12,859 bases of DNA from Spirochaetales bacterium (GTDB lineage Bacteria > Spirochaetota > Spirochaetia > ARS1246), in the NCBI GenBank assembly GCA_018644745.1, contig JABGPX010000429.1, positions 1-12,859 of the forward strand. The letters are read 5' to 3'. Both the position numbers and the translations under genes were made by a program. Shown one piece after another: positions 1 through 5,985 of this stretch (within the stretch, counting starts at the first letter, position 1; each line of letters begins with the position of its first letter). The notes under the pieces were generated by a model, which saw only the letters and a program-made list of their open reading frames with translations, did no database searches and was not told where the DNA came from.

Positions 1-81
1 TACCTTCAAGCGACCTGTCATCCAAACATATTCTTCGGGATTGTATTTCCAGAAGTGCTGGTGCGCATCAATCCGTGTCAT
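1..81 (-). CDS. Amidohydrolase (fuconolactonase-like), N-terminal fragment
   Basis: Only the first 27 codons lie in the window; the gene continues beyond position 1. The N-terminus reads MTRIDAHQHFWKYNPEEY. The HxH at residues 7-9 followed by FW is typical of the amidohydrolase-2 / TIM-barrel metal-dependent hydrolase family that includes L-fucono-1,5-lactonase and related sugar lactonases. The ATG lies inside the end of the upstream aldo/keto reductase, with a 14-nt overlap, and an AAAGGAAAAG stretch about 8-17 nt upstream can serve as ribosome binding site, so the two are probably translationally coupled. A lactonase would hydrolyse the lactone that an aldose 1-dehydrogenase produces, which fits the neighbour. 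Family assignment from this fragment is good; substrate is inference. Confidence 0.75.
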   Translation of the reverse strand, partial: MTRIDAHQHFWKYNPEEYVWMTGRLKV

Positions 82-1054
82 GATTTATCTTTTCCTTTAG
101 CTTTTCTGCCGCCGCATCATAGTCCCATTGCTTATTCATAACCGGTTCAAGTATCTGCTGTACTCGGGCAACGAGCTCTGGATCGTATGGTTCCTGATAC
201 CATTGAAGGTTTCTCGCGATCGATTCCGGCCTGGCGGAACTGAAAAGTGTGGTAGGAATCTCCGGATGCTGACTGGAAAACTGCAGCGCCAGTTTTGCCA
301 GAGTCGTGCCGTTCTTTTCACAGAAGCTCACAGCTTTTGTTACTAGCTCGCTTTCGGTTTCCTCCGCCGGGTGCCAGGCGGGAAGGGGCCTGCCGGTGAG
401 AAAGGAGCTTGCAAAGGGAGAGGCGTTTATAACTCCGACGCCTTTGGCTTTGGCAAGTGGAAGAAGCTCATGGATGCGAATGTCTGTCAGGCAGTGATGA
501 TTGTGAATAAGAACTGCGTCGACATCCGCCTCGAGCAGTACTCTCTTCCACAGGTCCATCGGGTAGATTCCGGCCCCTATTCCGCCGATGGTTCCCTCCG
601 ATTTGAGCTCCAGGAGTGCCTCGACGCCTTGAGAAAGCGCTTCGTCGGCATGGATGCGATGATCATAATCAAAGTCGTGGAGATGAACGATGTCAAAATA
701 ATCAACACCGGTTCTGCGCATGCTCTTCTCCAGAGAATCCCGGATGCCTTGTCGAGAGTAATCAAAGGTGTTATTCCCATATGCTTCGGGATCGGTGAGT
801 TTGCCCACTTTCGTTGATATGTGATACCGATCTCGTTTGACTCCCTTGAGGGCCATACCGAGAACCGTCTCCGCCCGCGTTGCGCCATAAGCAGGAGCCA
901 CATCGATGTAATTAATACCAGCGTCCAGCGCCGCGTGAACCGCCTGTATACCTTCGCTTTCATCGATCGAACGAAAAGCTCCTCCCAACGCGGAAGCACC
1001 GAAACTTAGGCGGGACACCTGCCAATCAAATTTTCCCCATTTTGCATGCTGCAT
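68..1054 (-). CDS. Aldo/keto reductase, L-galactose / L-fucose dehydrogenase type
   Basis: The 328-residue protein spans a full aldo/keto reductase barrel. The classic tetrad is visible: D51 and Y56 in DVAPAYG, K82 in STKVGK and H126 in VHLHD. The NTFDYS stretch (residues 95-100) followed by a SLEKSMRRTGVDYFDIV helix-strand unit resembles the L-galactose dehydrogenase / D-threo-aldose 1-dehydrogenase branch, which oxidises the C1 of L-galactose, L-fucose or similar sugars to lactones with NAD(P)+. It overlaps the start of a fuconolactonase-like amidohydrolase, so a dehydrogenase-lactonase pair is likely. A GGAG about 10 nt before the ATG supports the start. Upstream on the same strand lie a small membrane protein (83-nt gap) and a PhyH oxygenase. 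The exact sugar cannot be read from the sequence. Confidence 0.88.
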   Translation of the reverse strand: MQHAKWGKFDWQVSRLSFGASALGGAFRSIDESEGIQAVHAALDAGINYIDVAPAYGATRAETVLGMALKGVKRDRYHISTKVGKLTDPEAYGNNTFDYSRQGIRDSLEKSMRRTGVDYFDIVHLHDFDYDHRIHADEALSQGVEALLELKSEGTIGGIGAGIYPMDLWKRVLLEADVDAVLIHNHHCLTDIRIHELLPLAKAKGVGVINASPFASSFLTGRPLPAWHPAEETESELVTKAVSFCEKNGTTLAKLALQFSSQHPEIPTTLFSSARPESIARNLQWYQEPYDPELVARVQQILEPVMNKQWDYDAAAEKLKEKINHDTD

Positions 1055-1137
1055 CTTTAATCTACTCCACTTCTTTTCAGACCATTGCTATTGGCTTCTT
1101 CTGAGATAGATATTTCCATCAAATGTGGAATTGGAAA

Positions 1138-1488
1138 CTATATGAAATTGTAAACCGTTATCGCAGTTAGGATAGCCGTGAAGCCGATCGAAAGAAATAC
1201 AGTAAGGAGCGTGAACTTTCTGTCGGTGGCTTGAAAGCGGTTATCCATTTGCTTCTGCAGACCTTCCATGCTGCTTGTCATTCTTTCAATAAGAACACAA
1301 ACGTCGCTTCGCAAGTTGTCAAGTTTTCCGTCTAGCCTGCCATATTGGCTTTCGTGCTTTTCTCGAGTCGTCATGTTTTCAACGAGCAGCAACACCGAAC
1401 GGTGGAGAGCCTTTTTGTCCTTCAATTCGAACGAGTTTTCAAGCTCCTCTTCTAGAATCTGGGTGAGTGATTCCACAGTCAGCTCCAT
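1138..1488 (-). CDS. Small coiled-coil protein with C-terminal membrane anchor
   Basis: This 116-residue protein has a charged helical N-terminus (residues 5-50) and a heptad-like section (about 50-92) with phrases such as GRLDGKLDNLRSDV and MDNRFQATDRKF. One hydrophobic segment near residues 93-115 ends the protein, so it is probably tail-anchored in the membrane. This layout recalls the many unnamed bacterial proteins of the 'MDxRFxATDRKF plus one TM' type; no function is known to me. The start is uncertain. The ATG at 1488 has no clear SD, whereas the in-frame GTG at 1476 has GGAG six nt upstream and would give 112 residues. It lies between PhyH (101-nt gap) and the aldo/keto reductase (83-nt gap) on the same strand, so it may share their transcript. 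Confidence 0.6.
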   Translation of the reverse strand: MELTVESLTQILEEELENSFELKDKKALHRSVLLLVENMTTREKHESQYGRLDGKLDNLRSDVCVLIERMTSSMEGLQKQMDNRFQATDRKFTLLTVFLSIGFTAILTAITVYNFI

Positions 1489-1589
1489 TTTTTAAAGATA
1501 TGTAGGGACGCCAATTTAAGCAAGCCCCATTATTTTAGACGAGATGATTCGACCGTTTGCTTCAGAAGGGAGATAGATCGCTGCCGGGA

Positions 1590-2417
1590 TTACTTCACCG
1601 GCCAGATTAACGGGTTCTGTTCCTCGTTGTTTAGGAGGTCGCCGACTTTCAGCCGCTCGATATAGTCTTTCGGGAGAATATTCTTATTCCCGTTGAAGGT
1701 TGACCCATCCGGCATGTATCCGCAAGTCATCGCTCGCCTGGGATATGGTGTGTTGTTGACCCCGGCTCCGTGAGCCGTAAGACCGTTGTGGAAGCCGCAG
1801 TCACCCCGTTTCATTTCGCCGGAAACCGGTTCCACACTCGCCCATTCTGGATATGTTTTGAACAGCGAGCCGAAGTTTGAGCTTATTTCAACGTGCTTCT
1901 CGTGTGACCCCTGTTTGTGGCTGCCGGGAATGTAATACAGGCATCCGTTCTGCACTGTCGCGTCATCAAGAGCCACCCAAATCGAAATTGCGTTCATCGA
2001 ATAAAACGACCAAAACGGATTGTCCAGGTGCCAGCCAGTCGGATTGGACCATGGTCTTTTTTGGAGGGTTTGATCATGCCACACTCGCACGCCGTCGATT
2101 CCTTCGAGCTTGCATATCATCTCGCCGATTTCGGGTCCGAGGAAAATCTTTTTTACGGCATCGCTGATTTTCCACAAGTTCAATTTCTGCAAGAACACGC
2201 TGTCGTAGAATGCGTCCGGTTTGTTTTCCTTGGGATTATTCAGCACGCTGCTGCCGGCAACCTTGTTGCTCCCCATTTCTTCGAGAGCCGTGGATATGCC
2301 GCTTAGCAGCACTTCTATTTCTGTTTCGTCCAGTAGATTCTTATATACCAGGCAGCCGTCTTTTCGATAGCTTTTTATCTGTTTCTCTGTCAGGTGTGTG
2401 TTCACTCCTGCCTCCAT
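1590..2417 (-). CDS. PhyH-family Fe(II)/2-oxoglutarate dioxygenase
   Basis: The 275-residue protein is a complete phytanoyl-CoA dioxygenase-family enzyme, a cytoplasmic double-stranded beta-helix oxygenase using O2, Fe(II) and 2-oxoglutarate. The iron ligands are visible as H130 and D132 in WHLDNPFW and H216 in LTAHGAG. An arginine (R227 or R228, PYPRRAM) is placed to bind 2-oxoglutarate. WVALDDATVQNGCLYYIPGSH (about 147-167) is the typical family core. The substrate is unknown; this family hydroxylates many small molecules. The start may be later: the in-frame GTG at 2405 has GGAGG five nt upstream, while the ATG at 2417 has no good SD. It heads a minus-strand group with a sugar dehydrogenase and lactonase and diverges from the hydratase/sulfur operon. 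Confidence 0.9.
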   Translation of the reverse strand: MEAGVNTHLTEKQIKSYRKDGCLVYKNLLDETEIEVLLSGISTALEEMGSNKVAGSSVLNNPKENKPDAFYDSVFLQKLNLWKISDAVKKIFLGPEIGEMICKLEGIDGVRVWHDQTLQKRPWSNPTGWHLDNPFWSFYSMNAISIWVALDDATVQNGCLYYIPGSHKQGSHEKHVEISSNFGSLFKTYPEWASVEPVSGEMKRGDCGFHNGLTAHGAGVNNTPYPRRAMTCGYMPDGSTFNGNKNILPKDYIERLKVGDLLNNEEQNPLIWPVK

Positions 2418-2462
2418 GGTTACAAAATGGTCTGATAAACATATTCATACTCCATGTACAAC

Positions 2463-2481
2463 GGCAACTAATTCCGTTGCC
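2463..2481. repeat. Short inverted repeat over phyH-type promoter
   Basis: GGCAAC (2463-2468) and GTTGCC (2476-2481) form a 6-bp stem with a 7-nt spacer. It overlaps the candidate -35 of the minus-strand oxygenase gene, so it could be an operator. An alternative pairing, CAACGG (2459-2464) with CCGTTG (2474-2479), also exists. Confidence 0.4.
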
Positions 2482-2488
2482 CTTTAGA

Positions 2489-2575
2489 GCAATTCTCAAT
2501 ATGAACAGTTACTCACTAGATAGAGTGCATACGTATAGGCTATAATCGTATTCGACCGGTCATATTGAGAATTGC
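2489..2575. repeat. Inverted pair 1 of a 16-bp element
   Basis: GCAATTCTCAATATGA at 2489-2504 recurs as its exact reverse complement at 2560-2575 (16 of 16), with 55 bp between. A TATAAT lies in the interior at 2541-2546. The arm matches the arm of pair 2 at 12 of 16 positions, sharing TTCTCAnTnTGA. Each copy has a small internal dyad, TCA-N3-TGA, as expected of a protein-binding site. Confidence 0.75.
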
Positions 2576-2602
2576 AGGCCGATATCAGCTGAAATTGCGC
2601 CG

Positions 2603-2687
2603 GGAGTTCTCATTTTGAGCCATAAAAATGCATCCTTACATATGCTGTCGATATGACTCCTAATCAATGGATCAAAATGAGAACTCC
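2603..2687. repeat. Inverted pair 2 of a 16-bp element
   Basis: GGAGTTCTCATTTTGA at 2603-2618 recurs as its exact reverse complement at 2672-2687 (16 of 16), with 53 bp between. The first copy contains the dyad CTCA-TTT-TGAG. The spacing nearly equals that of pair 1 (69 versus 71 bp between arm starts), but the interiors of the two pairs share no clear homology. That favours repeated binding sites over copies of one mobile element. Confidence 0.75.
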
Positions 2688-2708
2688 TCTGCCCTTTACC
2701 TAATCAAT
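2659..2708 (+). repeat. 10-bp direct repeat flanking last 16-bp site
   Basis: CCTAATCAAT occurs at 2659-2668 and again at 2699-2708, exactly 40 bp apart, on either side of the fourth 16-bp site. It may be a second class of binding site close to the operon promoter, or chance; 10 bp is at the edge of significance. Confidence 0.35.
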
Positions 2709-2751
2709 AGCAATTGGTTAGTATACTTCTCAAGTTAGCAAGGAGTATTGA

Positions 2752-3201
2752 ATGGCATTGGACATGAGTTACAAGGGGAGAGAGTTCGATCCCTTCACTT
2801 TTGAGGTTGAGCGGGGAAAAATCAAGGAATTGTGCCTCGCTATCGGCGACGAGAATCAGATATTTGTTGATAGAGATGTTGCTAAGGCGCTCGGTTACAA
2901 GGACACACCCGCGCCTCTTACGTTTCCAACGTTGATTAACTTTTGGGGATACCCCGAGGTGTGGGATCGAATGAAGGAGATGGGTGTTGATATCAAGCGG
3001 CTTCTCCATGCCAAGGAGGAATACGAGTATATAGAACCTATTTATCCCGGAGATTCTATCACCGGCGTGGTCTCAGTCGACTCGATTCGCGACGGTGCAA
3101 TGGGCATGGTAACCTTTAAAACTACCTATAAACGATCCGGCGACGTGGTGTGTATTGCTAAAATGACCATACTTATTCCGCCTCAGAAGGAAGGTACCTG
3201 A
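2752..3201 (+). CDS. MaoC-like dehydratase subunit, non-catalytic N-terminal type (HadA/FAS1_DH-like)
   Basis: The 149-residue protein is a single hot-dog domain of the MaoC N-terminal / FAS1-dehydratase-region type. The segment corresponding to the hydratase-2 signature reads IGDENQIFVD (31-40): the GD and N are kept but phenylalanine (F38) replaces the catalytic histidine. That is usual for the structural partner in two-subunit (3R)-hydroxyacyl hydratases such as mycobacterial HadA. The catalytic partner is encoded directly downstream with a 1-nt TGATG overlap, so a heterodimer acting on (R)-3-hydroxyacyl/enoyl thioesters is likely. AAGGAG lies 6 nt before the ATG. It is the first gene of a five-gene operon that otherwise concerns sulfur insertion, an unusual association. 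Confidence 0.82.
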   Translation: MALDMSYKGREFDPFTFEVERGKIKELCLAIGDENQIFVDRDVAKALGYKDTPAPLTFPTLINFWGYPEVWDRMKEMGVDIKRLLHAKEEYEYIEPIYPGDSITGVVSVDSIRDGAMGMVTFKTTYKRSGDVVCIAKMTILIPPQKEGT

Positions 3202-3614
3202 TGAATATAAATTTTCAGACAGTCAGCGAGGGAGATAAGATCCCAGCTTTGAAAAAGGAGCCTATAACTCAGCTGCAGCTAGTGAAGTATGCTGGAGCGT
3301 CCGGAGACTTCAATCCCATCCACACCGTTCCTGAGTACGCAAAGGAAGCCGGACTCGACGGCACCATCGCCCACGGGATGCTCGTGATGGGTATGCTTGG
3401 GCAGATGATATCCGGCTGGGTCGGCGTGAAGCCGGTGGTAAAGTACGGCGTGAGTTTCAGGGCTATGACCAAACCAGGGGATATCCTTACGGCGACCGGA
3501 GAGGTAAAGAAGAAGTACGAAAAGGACGGATCAAATTTTATCGACTGCACCGTCCGGATAGCCGACGAACAGGACGAAGTAAAAGTCGAAGGAAAGGTCA
3601 GCGTTAAGCTCTAG
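3201..3614 (+). CDS. MaoC-like (R)-specific hydratase/dehydratase, catalytic subunit (HadB-like)
   Basis: The 137-residue hot-dog protein carries the full hydratase-2 motif, YAGASGDFNPIHTVPEYA (30-47). Catalytic D36 and H41 fall at the numbers I recall for mycobacterial HadB. GTIAHGMLVMG (54-64) is the conserved helix-capping segment that follows. It should reversibly hydrate trans-2-enoyl thioesters to (3R)-hydroxyacyl thioesters as a complex with the preceding subunit. The ATG overlaps the upstream stop by 1 nt and has GAAGGAAGG upstream, so it is translationally coupled. The DUF39 gene starts 2 nt after its stop. The acyl substrate, and whether the carrier is CoA or ACP, cannot be told from the sequence. 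Confidence 0.87.
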   Translation: MNINFQTVSEGDKIPALKKEPITQLQLVKYAGASGDFNPIHTVPEYAKEAGLDGTIAHGMLVMGMLGQMISGWVGVKPVVKYGVSFRAMTKPGDILTATGEVKKKYEKDGSNFIDCTVRIADEQDEVKVEGKVSVKL

Positions 3615-3616
3615 AC

Positions 3617-4810
3617 ATGAAAACTTACGAGGACATCAACAAAAAGATCGAATCCGGCAAAGCGGTCGTACTCACTGCCGAAGAAATAATCGACTATGTT
3701 GATGAAAAGGGACTGGAAGCCGCGGCAAAGGAGGTGGATGTCGTTACCACAGCCACTTTCGGCCCCATGTGCTCCTCAGGCTGCTTCCTCAACTTTGGTC
3801 ATAGCAAACCAAAGATGAGGATATCCGAAGCCTGGCTCGATGACGTGGCGGTCTATTGCGGTGTGGCCGCTGTTGATGTTTATCTTGGTGCGACGCAGCT
3901 TCGTCACAACGATCCGGCCAACATGAACTATCCCGGAGATTTTCGTTTCGGCGGCGGCCACGTTATGGAAAAACTAGTGGCTCGCGAAAAAATCCAGCTG
4001 TTCGGACTCTCATACGGTACCGATGATTACCCGCTCAGGGAAATCCGCACATGGCTTACGATTGATGATCTTAACCAGGCCATAATGACCAATCCCCGGA
4101 ACTGCTATCAGAATTACAACATCGCGATAAATTGCTCAGACAAGCCGGTATACACCTATCTCGGTTTCCTAAAGCCGGGGATGAAAAACCTTACGTATTG
4201 TTCCGCCGGACAGCTTTCCCCTCTGCTCAATGATCCGTTTTATGAGACCATAGGCATCGGCACCCGGGTGTGGCTTGCAGGTGCCCAAGGTCATGTGTAT
4301 GCCGAGGGTACCCAGCATACATCTGCGTGTGAACGCAGTGAAAACGGAGTTCCTGAAGAGGGGTCTGGTACCCTGGCGCTCACCGGAGACATGAAGAAAA
4401 TGCTTCCTGAATATGTTCGCGGTGTGAGTTTGAAAGGATATGGAGTTTCCCTCGCCCTTGGTGTCGGTATCCCTATACCAATTCTTTCTCCGGATATACT
4501 GAAACGGACGACGGTGCGAGACAATGAGATCTTAGCTCCGATAACCGATTACAGCAGCGACTACCCTCAAAAAACAGGAAAGATACTCGGTAAGTTGAGC
4601 TACGAGCAGCTGAAGCAAGGGGAGGTAGTCATCGACGGCAAGACTGTGGAGACGGGTTCCCTTTCATCATATTCCAAAGCGCAGGATATAGCCGGAATAT
4701 TGAAAGATGAGATTAAGCGTGGAGATTTTTATCTATCCGAGCCTCTGTCGATGCTTCCCAAAAATCAGTCGATGAAAGGGCTCGAAGTTCGATCCCGGAA
4801 GGAGCGATAG
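3617..4810 (+). CDS. DUF39 / HcyBio homocysteine biosynthesis protein (COG1900)
   Basis: The 397-residue protein matches the HcyBio family along its length. It shows TFGPMCSSGC (47-56), GATQLRHNDP (91-100), YPGDFRFGGGH (105-115), NPRNCYQNYN (159-168), GQLSPLLNDPFYETIGIGTR (198-217) and GVGIPIPIL. Archaeal and anaerobic-bacterial members insert sulfur into aspartate semialdehyde to make homocysteine, using a persulfide on a conserved cysteine; C52 is its likely equivalent. The family motif I remember as YGTDCYP reads YGTDDYP here, so D137 replaces a second conserved cysteine, while C56, C163, C173, C195 and C238 are present. No CBS pair is attached, unlike some archaeal homologues. Its partner NIL-ferredoxin follows with a 1-nt gap. 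Family is secure; homocysteine as the actual product is less so because of D137. Confidence 0.9.
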   Translation: MKTYEDINKKIESGKAVVLTAEEIIDYVDEKGLEAAAKEVDVVTTATFGPMCSSGCFLNFGHSKPKMRISEAWLDDVAVYCGVAAVDVYLGATQLRHNDPANMNYPGDFRFGGGHVMEKLVAREKIQLFGLSYGTDDYPLREIRTWLTIDDLNQAIMTNPRNCYQNYNIAINCSDKPVYTYLGFLKPGMKNLTYCSAGQLSPLLNDPFYETIGIGTRVWLAGAQGHVYAEGTQHTSACERSENGVPEEGSGTLALTGDMKKMLPEYVRGVSLKGYGVSLALGVGIPIPILSPDILKRTTVRDNEILAPITDYSSDYPQKTGKILGKLSYEQLKQGEVVIDGKTVETGSLSSYSKAQDIAGILKDEIKRGDFYLSEPLSMLPKNQSMKGLEVRSRKER

Positions 4811-4811
4811 C

Positions 4812-5234
4812 ATGATAACGAAAAAGCTTCTTCTCTATTTTCCCACAAGCGAGACCGATAAACCGATTGTCTATCATCTCGTGAAAGACTACGACCTGGT
4901 AATAAACATCTATCGCGCAAAGGTTACGCCCGAGGAATATGGATACCTTGCCCTCGAGGTTTCCGGCACCGAGGAAAATATAAAAAAGGGAATCGAGTAT
5001 GCCCGGACATTCAACGTTGAGATAAATGATGCTGATAGAGGTCTGAAATGGGACGAGTCGCGCTGCACCAGCTGCGGCAACTGCCTTACCCACTGCCCGA
5101 CAGACGCACTTTTTGTAACGGATGTGAAGAGCCGTAAAGTCAGTTTTGACGGAAACCTGTGTATCGATTGCCTGAGCTGTATAAAGAATTGTCCCTTTGG
5201 TGCGTGTTCTTCGATCTTTGAGGATGCCGGTTGA
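4812..5234 (+). CDS. NIL domain / 2x[4Fe-4S] ferredoxin, HcyBio partner
   Basis: The 140-residue protein has an N-terminal NIL domain (about 1-75), a ferredoxin-like fold best known from methionine ABC transporters, followed by two [4Fe-4S] motifs. Cluster one uses C85, C88, C91 and C95 (CTSCGNCLTHCP); cluster two uses C117, C120, C123 and C127 (CIDCLSCIKNCP). An extra cysteine, C132, follows cluster two. In methanogens and anaerobic bacteria this NIL-ferredoxin is encoded beside DUF39 and is needed with it for homocysteine formation, presumably delivering electrons or sulfur. The ATG lies 1 nt after the DUF39 stop, and its own stop overlaps the next start by 4 nt. It is cytoplasmic and probably oxygen-sensitive. 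Confidence 0.92.
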   Translation: MITKKLLLYFPTSETDKPIVYHLVKDYDLVINIYRAKVTPEEYGYLALEVSGTEENIKKGIEYARTFNVEINDADRGLKWDESRCTSCGNCLTHCPTDALFVTDVKSRKVSFDGNLCIDCLSCIKNCPFGACSSIFEDAG

Positions 5235-5968
5235 GCCCCGAATCCAAAATACTCCGGAGTTACCGGCGATTCTCTCACAAGGGAGCGGTATACAGGATTG
5301 CATCCACTTGTTATGAAACAGTCATTGAAAATATAAAAAATCTGCGATCTGAAATAGAAAGCTATATTGAATTATGTCCTGAATTCGCCACGACGCTGAT
5401 ACCCATCTCACAGACGATTGATGCCCCTTCAATAGTACAAGACATGATAAACGCAGCGGCGGCCGCGGGTGTCGGCCCGATGGCTGCTGTTGCCGGCGCT
5501 ATCGCCCAGCACGCCGCGAGAGCGGCCTATGAAACCGACGGCAAGGAAGTTATCATCGAGAACGGCGGAGATATTTTCTTGTATTCAGACGAAGAGGTCG
5601 CGGTTTCTCTTTATGCCGGAAGCTCTCCTCTTGCCCATCGATTGGCGTTTCGAATCAAATCCGGTGAGTTACCGTTGGCTGTGTGCTCATCATCTGGTGC
5701 CATGGGCCACTCCAAAAGTTTTGGTACCGCTGACCTTGTGACAGTTACCGGAAAGAATGCCGCCCTTGCGGATGCTGTGGCCACCTCGCTGTGCAATCTG
5801 GTACAATCAAAAACCGATATCGAGAAGGTCCTCGAGAAAGCAGAGTCATTGGCGGGTATCAATGGAGTGCTGATAATCAAGGGCGACAAGCTCGGTATGG
5901 TCGGACAATTACCTGAGCTTGTTCGCCAGGAAGATCCATCAGCCGACGCAAAGGTAACCCGCAGCTGA
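5231..5968 (+). CDS. UPF0280 family protein (COG2122, ApbE superfamily)
   Basis: The 245-residue protein fits UPF0280. Visible landmarks are RSYRRFSHKGAVYRI (9-23), the PEFATTLIPI segment (50-59), GVGPMAAVAGAIAQ (80-93), NGGDIFLYSD (111-120) and GHSKSFGTADLVTVTGKNA (159-177). NGGDIF and the TADLV/ALADAVAT region resemble ApbE flavin-transferase folds, though UPF0280 is not known to transfer FMN. COG2122 genes co-occur with DUF39 and the NIL-ferredoxin and have been linked to sulfide assimilation; the exact reaction is unclear to me. The chosen start is TTG at 5231: it forms a TTGA overlap with the upstream stop, has GAGGA six nt before it, and no ATG occurs for 70 codons. It is the last gene of the operon. 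Confidence 0.85.
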   Translation: MSPESKILRSYRRFSHKGAVYRIASTCYETVIENIKNLRSEIESYIELCPEFATTLIPISQTIDAPSIVQDMINAAAAAGVGPMAAVAGAIAQHAARAAYETDGKEVIIENGGDIFLYSDEEVAVSLYAGSSPLAHRLAFRIKSGELPLAVCSSSGAMGHSKSFGTADLVTVTGKNAALADAVATSLCNLVQSKTDIEKVLEKAESLAGINGVLIIKGDKLGMVGQLPELVRQEDPSADAKVTRS

Positions 5969-5981
5969 AGGCGGTTTCAGC
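5964..5981. terminator. Hairpin between convergent genes
   Basis: GCTGAA (5964-5969) and TTCAGC (5976-5981) form a 6-bp stem with a 6-nt loop. It overlaps the UPF0280 stop and ends 4 nt before the convergent transporter stop. There is no T-tract on either side, so it is a weak or Rho-assisted bidirectional terminator at best. Confidence 0.4.
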
Positions 5982-5985
5982 CAGA

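Larger units (their letters stand above)
2418..2751. promoter_or_regulatory. Divergent control region between phyH-type gene and MaoC/HcyBio operon
   Basis: This 334-bp stretch holds no gene. It contains two long inverted-repeat pairs (listed separately), a GGCAAC/GTTGCC hairpin at 2463-2481 and a 10-bp direct repeat. Candidate promoter pieces on the plus strand are TATAAT at 2541-2546, TTACAT (2636-2641) with CCTAAT 17 bp on (2659-2664), and TATACT at 2722-2727, about 25 bp before the first operon ATG. On the minus strand, TTGCCG (2462-2467) and TATGTT (2438-2443) are 18 bp apart and could drive the oxygenase gene; the hairpin overlaps that -35. None of the plus-strand candidates has a strong -35, so transcription starts are not settled. 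I see no SAM-riboswitch core. Confidence 0.6.

Noticed and set aside
371..817. Long plus-strand open frame antisense to the aldo/keto reductase
   Set aside because: The opposite strand encodes a complete enzyme with all catalytic residues, so this is a shadow frame.
2489..2687. Two tandem MITE-like mobile elements
   Set aside because: The inverted ends fit, but there are no flanking target duplications, the interiors are unrelated and no transposase is nearby; binding sites are a simpler reading. Genome-wide copy counting would settle it.
2418..2751. SAM or other methionine-pathway riboswitch ahead of the HcyBio operon
   Set aside because: No recognisable riboswitch core; the structured sequences are simple inverted repeats.
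4713..5303. Minus-strand open frame antisense to the NIL-ferredoxin gene
   Set aside because: The plus strand encodes two perfect 4Fe-4S motifs and tight operon junctions; the antisense frame has no domain character.
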